Below are positions 17,571 to 26,906 of a stretch of 64,000 nucleotides of DNA, one piece after another. Every line of letters starts with the position of its first letter. The stretch's first letter is position 1. Source of the DNA: Kitasatospora indigofera (GTDB lineage Bacteria; Actinomycetota; Actinomycetes; Streptomycetales; Streptomycetaceae); assembly GCF_014655955.1 (NCBI RefSeq), contig NZ_BNBO01000006.1:211460-275459 (forward strand), in the 5' to 3' direction. The position numbers and the translations under genes are program-made. The notes under the pieces are model-generated. The model saw only the letters and a program-made list of their open reading frames with translations, had not been told where the DNA came from and made no database searches.

Positions 17571-17604
17571 GGCATGCATCATGCATATTCCATGCCTGAT
17601 GCAT
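17571..17604. promoter_or_regulatory. Putative MarR operator, nested inverted repeats
   Basis: ATGCATCA (17574-17581) and TGATGCAT (17597-17604) form an 8-bp inverted repeat with a 15-bp spacer, and GGCATG (17571-17576) / CATGCC (17591-17596) a second, offset one. The whole 17561-17610 pocket is AT-rich and built of CATGCAT-like words, placed between the divergent MFS and MarR starts. Confidence 0.65.
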
Positions 17605-17679
17605 AATGCTGGAGGGGGCGGCCGGCGTGAGCGGGCCCGGGCGATACGCGCCGGTCGGCGGCGAGAAGGCGGCAGGATC

Positions 17680-18135
17680 ATGGTCAGACCCACCCACGAG
17701 GTCGAGTACGAGCAGATGCTCCTGAGCCGGCACGGCCTGCCCGGGCAGGGCGGCGGCCGGCGCCGGGACGGCCTGCTGGAGCGCAGCGCCTACATCCTGC
17801 TCAGCCGCATCCGGGTGCAGGGGCCGATGTCGATCGGCGAACTGAGCGAGGCCTTCGACCTCGACGTCTCCACCCTCAACCGGCAGACCACGGCCGCCCG
17901 GCGGGCCGGCCTGGTGGAGCGCATCCCCGACCCGGAGGGCGGGATGGCCCGGAAGTTCCGGATCACCGAGGAGGGCGCCCGGATGCTCGACGAGGAGCGG
18001 GCCGGGACGATCCGGGGCCTGGACCGGGTGATGGCCGACTGGACGGACGAGGACATCGCCGTCTTCGCCGCCTGCCTGCGGCGCTTCAACGCGGGTATCG
18101 AACGGCTGGGCGGCCGCCCCTGGCCGCGTCCCTGA
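17680..18135 (+). CDS. MarR family transcriptional regulator
   Basis: 151 aa from ATG 17680 (GAAGGCGGCAGG upstream). The winged-helix core is ILLSRIRVQGPMSIGELSEA, recognition helix VSTLNRQTTAARRAGLV, and the wing contains a DPEGG loop with basic residues. It represses by binding palindromes until a phenolic or drug ligand binds. It is divergent from the MFS exporter and probably controls it and itself. Confidence 0.9.
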   Translation: MVRPTHEVEYEQMLLSRHGLPGQGGGRRRDGLLERSAYILLSRIRVQGPMSIGELSEAFDLDVSTLNRQTTAARRAGLVERIPDPEGGMARKFRITEEGARMLDEERAGTIRGLDRVMADWTDEDIAVFAACLRRFNAGIERLGGRPWPRP

Positions 18136-18253
18136 GCCCGTCCGCGCCGGCCGCCCGCCACCACCCCCTCCGGTGGTCCCGGAGTGCCCCGGAGCGGGTC
18201 CGGGGGGATCGCCGGTGAGCGGGGGCCGCGGCCGGGCCTGGCATGATCGATGC

Positions 18254-18964
18254 ATGGTCGAACGAGTCATCGCAGCCTGTGACGGAGCTGCCAAGGGGAA
18301 TCCCGGTCCAGCGGCGTGGGCCTACGTGGTCGCCGACAGCGCCGGGGCCCCCACCCGTTGGGAGGCCGGCCCGCTGGGGCACAGCACCAACAACATCGGT
18401 GAGCTGACGGCGCTGGAGCGGCTGCTGGCCGCGACGGATCCCGCCGTGCCGCTGGAGGTGCGGCTGGACAGCACGTACACCCGGGACGCGGCGACGAAGT
18501 GGCTGGTGGCCTGGAAGCGCAACGGCTGGAAGACCGCCGCGGGCAAGCCGGTGGCCAACCGCGAGCTGATCCAGCGCATCGACGCGCTGCTGGACGGTCG
18601 CGAGGTCACCTTCGTGTACGTCCCCGCCCATCAGGTGGACGGCGATCCGCTGAACGCGATCGCCGACAAGGCCGCCAGTGACGCGGCCCGCACCCAGGAG
18701 GCCGCCGCCGGCACCGCCGCCGACCTCCCCGTGCCCGACCCGGTGTCGGCGTCGTCGAGGAGCGCGCGTCCGGCGGCCGCGGCGGGTGGGGCCCGGAAGT
18801 CCTCCGCCGGCGCGGCGCGGGGAGCCTCCTCGGGCGGCGGGCGGACGCTTTCCGCGCGGTTCGCCGGCACCTGCCCGTGCTCGCGTCCGTACGCCAAGGG
18901 CGACAAGATCACCAAGGTCGGCAGCAGCTGGGGTCACCCGCAGTGCGCGGGGGCGGCGGTCTGA
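18254..18964 (+). CDS. RNase HI-like protein with Cys/His C-terminal tail
   Basis: 236 aa. Residues 1-145 form an RNase HI fold with all four acidic catalytic residues: Asp10 (ACDGAAKGNPGP), Glu50 (NNIGELTAL), Asp72 (LDSTYT) and Asp138 (AIADKAAS), plus His126. It should cut the RNA strand of RNA-DNA hybrids. A Ser/Ala-rich linker (145-200) leads to a 35-residue tail with CPCSRPYAKGD and a late HPQC, probably a small metal-binding module. ATG 18254 has a weak ribosome site, so the start is only moderately sure. Confidence 0.85.
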   Translation: MVERVIAACDGAAKGNPGPAAWAYVVADSAGAPTRWEAGPLGHSTNNIGELTALERLLAATDPAVPLEVRLDSTYTRDAATKWLVAWKRNGWKTAAGKPVANRELIQRIDALLDGREVTFVYVPAHQVDGDPLNAIADKAASDAARTQEAAAGTAADLPVPDPVSASSRSARPAAAAGGARKSSAGAARGASSGGGRTLSARFAGTCPCSRPYAKGDKITKVGSSWGHPQCAGAAV

Positions 18965-19109
18965 GCCGGTAGCCGCCGGCAGTCGTCGGCAGCGGCCCGG
19001 CGCCGGCCGTCGGCGCGGTGCGGCCGGGACGGGAGTGCCCCTTGATGCGGGCTCCCGCCCCGGCCGCCGCCCGTTTCCGACGGGTCATCAGGTCATTTGT
19101 CCCGGACTA

Positions 19110-19138
19110 TTGACTCGGATTACAACAGTCGGGATTCT
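19110..19138 (+). promoter_or_regulatory. Promoter of the secreted M19-like gene
   Basis: TTGACT (19110-19115), a 17-bp spacer and GATTCT (19133-19138) in a locally AT-rich stretch 100 bp upstream of the GTG start. Confidence 0.5.
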
Positions 19139-19240
19139 CGTCACATCGTGGACGCGGGACATGACAGTCGGCCGGGCGGCCGTGCCGGTGCCCGGGCGGT
19201 CTGCCTCCTCAACCGCGTCGTCCGTCGACGGGAGACGTGA

Positions 19241-21310
19241 GTGGTGACCATGGCCCGACCCTCGTACAGCAGGCGCAGGCTCATCGCGGTGCTGTCCTTA
19301 CTGCTCGCCCTGGTGGCGATGGCGCTCGCACCCGCGCCGCGCGCCTCGGCCGAATCCGGCTGGTGGATCCCGGCAGCACGGCCGGCCCCGGACTCCGGGA
19401 TCAATGTCACCGGGGAGCCCTTCAAGGGCACCGACGCCCAGGGGCGCGTGCGCGGCTTCGTCGACGCGCACGACCACCTGATGGCCAACGAGGGCTTCGG
19501 CGGCCGGCTGATCTGCGGCAAGCCGTTCTCCGAACTCGGCGTCGCCGACGCGCTCAAGGACTGTCCCGAGCACTACCCGGACGGCACCCTGGCGATCTTC
19601 GACTTCATCACCAAGGGCGGGGACGGCAAGCACGACCCGGTCGGCTGGCCGACCTTCCAGGACTGGCCCGCCCACGACTCGCTGACCCACCAGCAGAACT
19701 ACTACGCCTGGGTCGAGCGGGCCTGGCGCGGCGGTGAGCGGGTGCTGGTCAACGACCTCGTCACCAACGGGGTGATCTGCTCGGTCTACTTCTTCAAGGA
19801 CCGCGGCTGCGACGAGATGACCGCGATCCGCCTGGAGGCGCAGAAGACCTACGACATGCAGGCCTACATCGACAAGATGTACGGCGGGCCCGGCAAGGGC
19901 TGGTTCCGGATCGTCACCGACTCCGCGCAGGCCCGCGAGGTGGTCCGGCAGGGCAAGCTGGCGGTGGTGCTCGGCGTCGAGACCTCCGAGCCGTTCGGCT
20001 GCAAGCAGATCCTGGACGTCGCGCAGTGCAGCAAGGCCGACATCGACCGCGGCCTGGACGAGCTGTACGGGCTGGGCGTGCGCAGCATGTTCCTCTGCCA
20101 CAAGTTCGACAACGCCCTCTGCGGGGTCCGGTTCGACGAAGGGGCGCTCGGGACCGCGATCAACGTGGGCCAGTTCCTCTCCACCGGGACGTTCTGGCAG
20201 ACCGAGGCCTGCGCCGGCCCGCAGCACGACAACCCGATCGGCCTGGCGGCGGCGCCCGCGGCGGAGCAGCAGCTCCCGCAGGGCGTGGCCGTGCCCGCGT
20301 ACGCCGGCGGCGCGCAGTGCAACACCCGTGGCCTCACCGATCTCGGCGAGTACGCGGTGCGCGGAATGATGCAGCGCAAGATGATGCTGGAGGTCGACCA
20401 CATGAGCGTCAAGGCCGCCGGGCGGGCCTTCGACATCCTGGAGTCCGCCTCGTACCCCGGCGTCCTCTCCTCGCACAGCTGGATGGACAGCGCCTGGACC
20501 GAGCGGCTCTACAAGCTCGGCGGGTTCGCCGCCCAGTACATGAGCGGCGCGGAGGCGTTCAGCGCCGAGGCCCGGCGCACCGACGCGCTCCGCGACAAGT
20601 ACCAGGTCGGGTACGGCTACGGCACCGACATGAACGGCGTCGGCGGCTGGCCCGGGCCCCGCGGGGCGGACACCCCCAACCCGGTGAAGTACCCCTTCCG
20701 CAGCACCGACGGCGGCTCGCTGATCGACCGGCAGACCGCCGGGCAGCGCACCTGGGACCTGAACACCGACGGCGCCGCGCACTACGGCCTGGTCCCGGAC
20801 TGGATCGAGGACATCCGGCTGGTCGGCGGGCAGGACGTGGTGGACGACCTGTTCCGCGGCGCCGAGTCCTACCTGCGCACCTGGGGGGCCTCCGAGAACC
20901 ACCGGGCCGGCGTCAACCTCGCGGCCGGCGCGTCCGCCTCGGCGTCCACCGCGGAGTGGTGGAACCCGTTCGTGAGCTTCGCGCCGGGCCGGGCCGTGGA
21001 CGGCGACCCGGGCACCCGCTGGGCCAGCGAGTGGAGCGACGACCAGTGGCTGCGGATCGACCTCGGGTCCTCGCAGCTGGTCCGGCGGGTCACCCTGGAC
21101 TGGGAGCGCGCGTACGGCAAGGCGTACCGCGTGGAGCTCTCCGCCGACGGCGTGAACTGGACGACCGCCTGGTCCACCGACACGGGTGACGGCGGGCTGG
21201 ACACGGCCGGGTTCGCCGGGACGCCGGCCCGTTACGTGCGCGTGCACGGCCTGCAGCGCGGCACCCAATGGGGGTACTCGCTGCGCGAGGTGGGCGTCTA
21301 CAGCACCTGA
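19241..21310 (+). CDS. Secreted M19 (membrane dipeptidase)-like metallohydrolase with C-terminal F5/8C module
   Basis: 689 aa from GTG 19241 (GGGAG 6 bases upstream). A signal peptide ends at APRASA. The catalytic barrel carries the order of metal ligands of M19/renal dipeptidase-like enzymes: DAHDHL, GVETSE, EVDHMS, SSHS and GTDMNG. The last 135 residues are a discoidin/F5/8C carbohydrate-binding module like those of the GH3 protein at 2069. The substrate is unknown; M19 members cut dipeptides or related amides. Codon 20 (19298-19300) is TTA, so translation should need the bldA tRNA, tying the enzyme to late growth. Confidence 0.8.
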   Translation: MVTMARPSYSRRRLIAVLSLLLALVAMALAPAPRASAESGWWIPAARPAPDSGINVTGEPFKGTDAQGRVRGFVDAHDHLMANEGFGGRLICGKPFSELGVADALKDCPEHYPDGTLAIFDFITKGGDGKHDPVGWPTFQDWPAHDSLTHQQNYYAWVERAWRGGERVLVNDLVTNGVICSVYFFKDRGCDEMTAIRLEAQKTYDMQAYIDKMYGGPGKGWFRIVTDSAQAREVVRQGKLAVVLGVETSEPFGCKQILDVAQCSKADIDRGLDELYGLGVRSMFLCHKFDNALCGVRFDEGALGTAINVGQFLSTGTFWQTEACAGPQHDNPIGLAAAPAAEQQLPQGVAVPAYAGGAQCNTRGLTDLGEYAVRGMMQRKMMLEVDHMSVKAAGRAFDILESASYPGVLSSHSWMDSAWTERLYKLGGFAAQYMSGAEAFSAEARRTDALRDKYQVGYGYGTDMNGVGGWPGPRGADTPNPVKYPFRSTDGGSLIDRQTAGQRTWDLNTDGAAHYGLVPDWIEDIRLVGGQDVVDDLFRGAESYLRTWGASENHRAGVNLAAGASASASTAEWWNPFVSFAPGRAVDGDPGTRWASEWSDDQWLRIDLGSSQLVRRVTLDWERAYGKAYRVELSADGVNWTTAWSTDTGDGGLDTAGFAGTPARYVRVHGLQRGTQWGYSLREVGVYST

Positions 21311-21537
21311 CGGTGCCGTCCTCGCCCCCGGCCGGGGCGGGCGGACCGGCCTCGCGCCCCGCCCGTCCCGGCCGCTCGGCCGCCCGCCCCCGGCCCCTTC
21401 GCCGCCCGGCCCGCCTCGGCCGTCCCGGCGCCCGTCCGGTTCCGGCCGCATGCCGGGCGGCCCACCGGGGGAGGACGCCGGGGGAGGGGCCCGGGGGACG
21501 GATGCGGGCACCGCACCGACCGGAGGGAAGGGACCGC

Positions 21538-22161
21538 ATGGCACGGATGCCGTCGGCCGAGCGGCGCAGACAGCTCACCGAGGCCGCGATCCGCGCGATG
21601 ACCCGTGACGGTGTCGCCCGGACCACGACCCGCTCCATCGCCGCCGAGGCAGGCGTCTCGCTGAGCGTCTTCCACTACTGCTTCGACTCCAAGCAGGCCC
21701 TGCTGGAGTCCGTCATCGCCACGCTCACCGAGCACTACGTCGGGGTGGTCAAGGAGGCGATCCGGCCCAGGGAGACCCTCCGGGAGACCGTCCGGGCCGG
21801 CTTCCAGGCGTACTGGGACCACGTGGCCGCCAACCCCGGCGAGCACATGCTCACCTACGAGCTCACCCAGTACGCCCTGCGCCAGCCGGGGTTCGAGCCG
21901 CTGGCCAGACGGCAGTACGAGCGGTACTCCGCCACCTACGCCGAACTCCTCGAACAGCTCCGCCGCGCCATGGGCTTCGAACTGCGCGTCCCCGTCCCGG
22001 TGCTGGCCCGCCACCTGGCCGCCATGACGGACGGGCTGACGCTGAACTTCCTGGTCCTCGGCGACCAGGCGGCCGCGGCCGAGATCCTCGACATGATCAC
22101 CGACCACGTGACCGGCCTCGTCCGCCACGAGGTGCCCGGCGGCGCGGCCCCGCCGCCCTGA
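21538..22161 (+). CDS. TetR/AcrR family regulator (BetI-like)
   Basis: 207 aa from ATG 21538 with CGGAGGGAAGG upstream. HTH at about residues 10-55 (TTTRSIAAEAGVSLSVFHYCF). The C-terminal half (GFQAYWDHVAANPGEHMLTY) resembles BetI/TetR_C_6 proteins. It lies upstream of the receiver/oxidoreductase gene on the same strand with a 200-bp gap, so co-transcription is unlikely. The target is unknown. Confidence 0.9.
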   Translation: MARMPSAERRRQLTEAAIRAMTRDGVARTTTRSIAAEAGVSLSVFHYCFDSKQALLESVIATLTEHYVGVVKEAIRPRETLRETVRAGFQAYWDHVAANPGEHMLTYELTQYALRQPGFEPLARRQYERYSATYAELLEQLRRAMGFELRVPVPVLARHLAAMTDGLTLNFLVLGDQAAAAEILDMITDHVTGLVRHEVPGGAAPPP

Positions 22162-22360
22162 CCGCGCCGCCCTGACCGCGCCGGGCCCGGGCCCGCGCCC
22201 GCGCCCGGACCCGCTCCACCCGGCCCGACCCGCCCGCCGATGCCCCGCCCGGGAGGCGGTACCGGGCCCCGCGGGCAGAGAATCGGTGGTGAGCGGGAGG
22301 TGGAGCGCGGTCCGGGGCACCGCCGACCCGAGCGGCGGCCGGCACAGGCAGGGGACAGCG

Positions 22361-24037
22361 ATGGCGGAGAGCGGCGAGGCACCGAGAACGGTGATCCTCA
22401 CCGTCGACGACGACCCCGGGGTGTCCCGGGCGGTCGCCCGGGACCTGCGCCGCCGCTACGGGGGCTCGCACCGGGTGGTCCGGGCCGAGACGGCGAGCGC
22501 CGCCCTGGAAGCGCTGCAGGAGATGAAGCTCCGCGGCGACCTGGTCGCGGTGATCGTCGCCGACTACCGGATGCCGCAGATGAACGGCATCGAGTTCCTG
22601 GAACGCGCGATGGACGTCTTCCCCGGGGCCCGCCGGGTGCTGCTCACGGCCTACGCCGACACCGGCGCCGCGATCGACGCGATCAACCTGGTGGACCTCG
22701 ACCACTACCTGCTCAAGCCGTGGGACCCGCCGGAGGAGAAGCTCTACCCGGTGGTCGACGACCTGCTGGACAGCTGGCTGGCCTCCGACCACCGGCCGGT
22801 GCCGGAGACCAAGGTGGTCGGGCACCGGTGGTCCGCCCACTCCTCCGAGGTCCGCGAGTTCCTCGCCCGCAACCAGGTGCCCTACCGCTGGTACCCGTCG
22901 GACGAGCCCGAGGGACAGCGCCTGCTGGCCGCCGCCGGCGAGGACGGGCTGCGGTTGCCGTTGGTGATCACCCCCGACGGCCGGGTGCTGGTCGAACCGG
23001 ACGCCCGCGAGCTGGCCGGCCGGGTGGGGCTGGCCACCGCGCCGTCCGCGGAGTTCTACGACCTGATCGTGGTCGGCGGCGGCCCCGCGGGCCTCGGCGC
23101 GGCCGTCTACGGCGCCTCCGAGGGCCTGCGGACCGTGCTGGTGGAACGCACCGCGACCGGCGGCCAGGCCGGCCAGAGCTCGCGGATCGAGAACTACCTG
23201 GGCTTCCCCGACGGCGTGTCCGGCGCGCAGCTGACCGACCGGGCCAGGCGCCAGGCCGCCCGGTTCGGCGCCGAGATGCTGACCGCCCGCGAGGTGGTCG
23301 GCCTGGAGGTGAACGGCCCGTCCCGGGCGGTGCGCTTCGCCGACGGCTCGGCGATCGCCGCGCACACGGTGATCCTGGCGACCGGCGTCACCTACCGGCA
23401 GCTGGACGCGCCGGGTGTCGCCGGCCTGACCGGGCGCGGCGTCTTCTACGGCGCGGCGCTGACCGAGGCGGCGGGCTGCGCGGGCAAGGACGTGTACGTC
23501 GTCGGCGGCGCGAACTCGGCCGGCCAGGCCGCCGTGCACCTCGCCAAGGGCGCCCGGTCGGTGACGATCCTGGTCCGGGCCGACGACCTGACCCGGTCGA
23601 TGTCCCACTACCTCGTCCAGCAGATCGCCGAGCTGCCGTCCGTCACCGTCCGCGCCCGGACGGAGGTGGCGCGGGCGCACGGCAGCGACCACCTGGAGCG
23701 GCTCACCCTGCGGGACACCGTCACCGGCGCCACCGAGGAGGTGGACGCCCAGTGGCTGTTCGTCTTCATCGGCGCCGCTCCCCTCACCGGGTGGCTGGAG
23801 GGCGTGGTGGTCCGCGACGAGCGCGGCTTCGTGGTCGCCGGGCCCGACCTGGCACCGGGCGGCGAACCGCCGAAGGGCTGGCCGCTGGACCGCGTCCCCT
23901 ACCACCTGGAGACCAGCGTGCCCGGCGTGTTCGTGGCCGGCGACGCGCGGTCCGAGTCCGCCAAGCGGGTGGCCTCGGCGGTCGGCGAGGGGGCGATGGC
24001 CGTGATGCTGGTGCACCGCTACCTGGAGAGGCTGTGA
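22361..24037 (+). CDS. Response-regulator receiver fused to thioredoxin-reductase-like FAD oxidoreductase
   Basis: 558 aa. Receiver domain 10-130 with acidic pocket DDD (16-18), phospho-acceptor Asp68 (VADYRMP) and Lys119 in LLKPW. A short glutaredoxin-like fold without Cys follows (about 150-225). The rest is a pyridine-nucleotide-disulfide oxidoreductase: FAD site GGGPAG (239-244), NAD site VGGANSAGQA (381-390) and C-terminal FVAGDAR. The redox-active CxxC of thioredoxin reductase is absent; the region reads YGAALTEAAGC. It probably passes electrons to a non-thioredoxin acceptor and is switched by phosphorylation. It lies 4 bp before its likely kinase gene. Confidence 0.85.
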   Translation: MAESGEAPRTVILTVDDDPGVSRAVARDLRRRYGGSHRVVRAETASAALEALQEMKLRGDLVAVIVADYRMPQMNGIEFLERAMDVFPGARRVLLTAYADTGAAIDAINLVDLDHYLLKPWDPPEEKLYPVVDDLLDSWLASDHRPVPETKVVGHRWSAHSSEVREFLARNQVPYRWYPSDEPEGQRLLAAAGEDGLRLPLVITPDGRVLVEPDARELAGRVGLATAPSAEFYDLIVVGGGPAGLGAAVYGASEGLRTVLVERTATGGQAGQSSRIENYLGFPDGVSGAQLTDRARRQAARFGAEMLTAREVVGLEVNGPSRAVRFADGSAIAAHTVILATGVTYRQLDAPGVAGLTGRGVFYGAALTEAAGCAGKDVYVVGGANSAGQAAVHLAKGARSVTILVRADDLTRSMSHYLVQQIAELPSVTVRARTEVARAHGSDHLERLTLRDTVTGATEEVDAQWLFVFIGAAPLTGWLEGVVVRDERGFVVAGPDLAPGGEPPKGWPLDRVPYHLETSVPGVFVAGDARSESAKRVASAVGEGAMAVMLVHRYLERL

Positions 24038-24041
24038 GGGC

Positions 24042-25487
24042 ATGACCGGACCGGTGGTCCTCTGCAGTCCGGACGAGCTCCGCACGCTGTTCCTGTTCGA
24101 ACGGCTGACCCCCGAGCAGCTCGGCTGGCTCTGCCGCGAAGGCCGGGTCGAGCGGTACGAGCCCGGCCCGGTGTACGCCGAGGGGGACCCGGCGACCTGC
24201 TTCTACGTGCTGCTCGACGGCACCGTCGTACTCTCCCGGCGGGTCGGCGTCGACGACGTGGAGGTGAACCGGACCTCGCAGCGCGGGGTGTACTCCGGTG
24301 CCTTCCAGGCCTACCTGGGGGACCGGGTGCCGCAGGTGTACAACAGCTCGCTGCGGGCGGTCGAGCCCTCGCGGTTCTTCGTGCTGTCGGCGGAGAACTT
24401 CGCGGGGCTGATGCGGGACTGGTTCCCGATGGCGGTGCACCTGCTCGAAGGGCTCTTCCTCGGTGCGCAGGTGGCCAAGGAGGCGATCGGCCAGCGGGAG
24501 CGGCTGCTCGCGCTGGGATCGCTCTCCGCCGGCCTGACCCACGAGCTGAACAACCCGGCCGCCGCCGCGCTACGGGCCACCGCCGCCCTGCGCGAGCGGG
24601 TCGCCGGGATGCGGCACAAACTGGGCAAGATCGCCGCCGGCCCCTACCCGCAGGACGGCCTGGACGCCCTGATCACCCTCCAGGACGCCGCCGTCGACCA
24701 GGTGGCGGCCACCAAGTCCGTCTCGCTCGGCCCGCTGGAGGCGGCCGACCGCGAGGACGCCGTGGACGAGTGGCTGGACGAGAAGGGCATCGCCGAGGGG
24801 TGGCAGCTCGGACCGGCGTTCGTCCAGGCGGGCCTCGACCTCGACTGGCTGCGCCGGGTCGAGGACACCGTCGGCCCGCAGAGCCTGGAGGGCGCCCTGC
24901 GGTGGCTGCACTACACGGTCGAGACCGAGCTGCTGATGAACGAGATCGAGGACTCCACCACCCGGATCTCCGACCTGGTGGGAGCGGCGAAGCAGTACTC
25001 GCAGCTGGACCGCGCCCCGCACCGGGTGGTCGACGTCCACGAACTGCTGGACAGCACGTTGATGATGCTTTCCGGCAAGATCCCGGCGGAGGTGACCGTG
25101 GTCCGCGACTACGACCGGGAGCTGCCCAGCGTGCCGGCCTACCCGGGCGAGCTGAACCAGGTCTGGACCAACCTGATCGACAACGCGCTGTCGGCGATGG
25201 CCGGTTCCGGCCGGCTCACCGTCCGCACCGCCGTCGACCACGAGAACGTGCTGGTGGAGTTCGGCGACACCGGGCCGGGCGTGCCGGAGGAGATCCGCGA
25301 CCGGATCTTCGAGCCGTTCTTCACCACCAAACCGGTGGGCGAGGGCACCGGCCTCGGCCTCGACATCTCCTGGCGCATCGTGGTCAACCGGCACCACGGC
25401 GACCTCCGGGTCGAGTCGGTGCCCGGCGACACCCGGTTCCGGGTGCTGCTGCCGATCACCGACCGCGAGGCGCCACCGGCCGGCTGA
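24042..25487 (+). CDS. Sensor histidine kinase with N-terminal cyclic-nucleotide-binding domain
   Basis: 481 aa, soluble. Residues 12-135 form a cNMP/CRP-type beta-barrel ([20 protein letters not shown]). The dimerisation helix carries His167 in [13 protein letters not shown], an H-box like NtrB-type kinases, and the C-terminus is a HATPase domain with N, G1 (FGDTGPGV) and G2 (GTGLGL) boxes. It starts 4 bp after the receiver-oxidoreductase gene and almost certainly phosphorylates that protein. It probably senses a nucleotide or redox signal in the cytoplasm. Confidence 0.9.
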   Translation: MTGPVVLCSPDELRTLFLFERLTPEQLGWLCREGRVERYEPGPVYAEGDPATCFYVLLDGTVVLSRRVGVDDVEVNRTSQRGVYSGAFQAYLGDRVPQVYNSSLRAVEPSRFFVLSAENFAGLMRDWFPMAVHLLEGLFLGAQVAKEAIGQRERLLALGSLSAGLTHELNNPAAAALRATAALRERVAGMRHKLGKIAAGPYPQDGLDALITLQDAAVDQVAATKSVSLGPLEAADREDAVDEWLDEKGIAEGWQLGPAFVQAGLDLDWLRRVEDTVGPQSLEGALRWLHYTVETELLMNEIEDSTTRISDLVGAAKQYSQLDRAPHRVVDVHELLDSTLMMLSGKIPAEVTVVRDYDRELPSVPAYPGELNQVWTNLIDNALSAMAGSGRLTVRTAVDHENVLVEFGDTGPGVPEEIRDRIFEPFFTTKPVGEGTGLGLDISWRIVVNRHHGDLRVESVPGDTRFRVLLPITDREAPPAG

Positions 25488-25793
25488 CCCGCGACCGGCC
25501 GCCCGGCGCGGCCGCCCGGCGCGGCGCGCCGCCGCCGTCCCGCGCAGCCGCCGTCCGCCGCCGGGGTCCGCGGGCCGGCGTTCCGGCAGGCCCCGGGAGC
25601 ACAGGGCTTCGACCGTGGACGACCTGACCACCCGTCGGGCCACGGCCCGCCGTACGGATCACATTTCGGCCAGTTGGCCCGAGCACTGCCTGACCGGCAC
25701 CGCACCGTGGTTGGATGCGAGCACAAAATCACACCACGCGCATGCGCGGTCCGGAATCCGAAACTGTGCGGCGGACAACGGGAGGTCGGCACC
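25488..25793 (+). promoter_or_regulatory. Upstream region of the LuxR-type regulator with 12-bp palindrome
   Basis: A 306-bp gap without a gene. The part nearest the regulator is less GC-rich and contains the perfect palindrome CGCGCATGCGCG (25737-25748), 46 bases before the ATG, where it could act as operator. GGGAGG at about 25781 is the ribosome site. The first 100 bases are GC repeats with no visible signal. Confidence 0.4.
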
Positions 25794-26807
25794 ATGACCA
25801 ACATGGAGGATGCAGCAGCCAACGAGAACGCCGGACCGCTCCTCTACCAGTGGTTACGGGCGAACGACGAGGGCAGCCTCGCCCAGGCCGCCACCGCACT
25901 CGGACTCGACCCGCGCGAAGCGGCCGCGGCCTGGGCCGAACTGCGTACGCTGAGGCTCGTCCGGCCGGGCTCCCTGATCGGCGACAGCGACCTGGTCGAC
26001 CCGGACACCGCGCTGCTCAACCTGCTGCGCCACAAGCAGGGGATGCTCCGCGCCCAGTACGAGGAGCTGACCTCGATCGTCGCCGCCACCGAGTCCCTGC
26101 TCGACCGCTACCGGCCGGCCGCGGCGGGGCCCGGCGAGCAGGTCCGGGTGGAGGTGATCGTCGGAGCCCGCGACCAGCGGCGGGTGATCCGGGACTTCTC
26201 CGACGTACCCCGGACCGAGAGCCTGACCCTGCACGCCGACCGGGTGCCGTCCCGGACGGTGAGCCAGGCCCTGAACAGCTTCCTGACCGAGAAGAGCCGG
26301 ATGGTCCGGCGGGGGGTCACCGTCCGCGCCATCTACCCGCAGGGCTTCAACTCGGCCCGCTGGCAGTGCAAGTACCTCGCGGAGGTGCAGCGGGTCGGGG
26401 TCGAGCTGAGGCTCGCCCCGCAGGTCCCGTTCAGCCTCATCGTCGGTGACCACGACGTCGCCCTCCTCCCGCCCTACTCGGACCAGCCGGACGACGCGCT
26501 GATCGTGATCCGCGGTGCCTCCCTCGTCCGCACCTACGTCGCCCTGTACGAGGACTACTGGCTGCGCTCCTTCCCGTACCAGGGGCCCGCGCCCGACGCC
26601 GGCGACGCCGAGACCGACTGGCTCACCGAACAGCACCGCACCTCGCTGCGGCTGCTCGCCAACGGGCTGACGGACGAACGGATCGCCCGCTCGATGGGCG
26701 TGTCCGTCCGTACCGTCAGCCGGCTGGTGTCCGAGGTGGCCCGCCACCTCGGGGCGCACAGCCGCTTCCAGGCCGGTGTGCTGGCCTGCGCCCGGGGCCT
26801 GGTCTGA
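25794..26807 (+). CDS. LuxR-type helix-turn-helix regulator with TrmB/PLD-like sensor region; TTA codon
   Basis: 337 aa from ATG 25794. N-terminal winged-helix-like segment (10-75), a central domain (115-265) of the kind found in actinomycete regulators with TrmB/phospholipase-D-like cores, and a C-terminal LuxR/FixJ HTH ([20 protein letters not shown], about 290-309). Codon 21 is TTA (25854-25856), so translation should depend on the bldA leucyl-tRNA, as is common for pathway-specific regulators. It converges with the NRPS operon and is the best candidate for controlling it (inference from position). Confidence 0.85.
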   Translation: MTNMEDAAANENAGPLLYQWLRANDEGSLAQAATALGLDPREAAAAWAELRTLRLVRPGSLIGDSDLVDPDTALLNLLRHKQGMLRAQYEELTSIVAATESLLDRYRPAAAGPGEQVRVEVIVGARDQRRVIRDFSDVPRTESLTLHADRVPSRTVSQALNSFLTEKSRMVRRGVTVRAIYPQGFNSARWQCKYLAEVQRVGVELRLAPQVPFSLIVGDHDVALLPPYSDQPDDALIVIRGASLVRTYVALYEDYWLRSFPYQGPAPDAGDAETDWLTEQHRTSLRLLANGLTDERIARSMGVSVRTVSRLVSEVARHLGAHSRFQAGVLACARGLV

Positions 26808-26814
26808 GCCGCCG

Positions 26815-26889
26815 CCCCGAACCGCCCGGCCCCGAACCGCCCGGCCCCGAACCGCCGGGCCCCGAACCGCCGGGCCCGAACGGCCGGGG
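26815..26889. repeat. 15-bp tandem repeats between convergent genes
   Basis: CCCCGAACCGCCCGG twice, then CCCCGAACCGCCGGG twice, then a degenerate fifth copy, directly after the regulator stop codon. The CCGG-rich units can pair with one another and may act as a terminator for both converging transcripts. Confidence 0.8.
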
Positions 26890-26906
26890 TGCCCCGGGCC
26901 GGCCGC

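Noticed and set aside
22361..24037. Annotation as ordinary thioredoxin reductase
   Set aside because: The CxxC redox centre is missing and an N-terminal receiver domain is fused.
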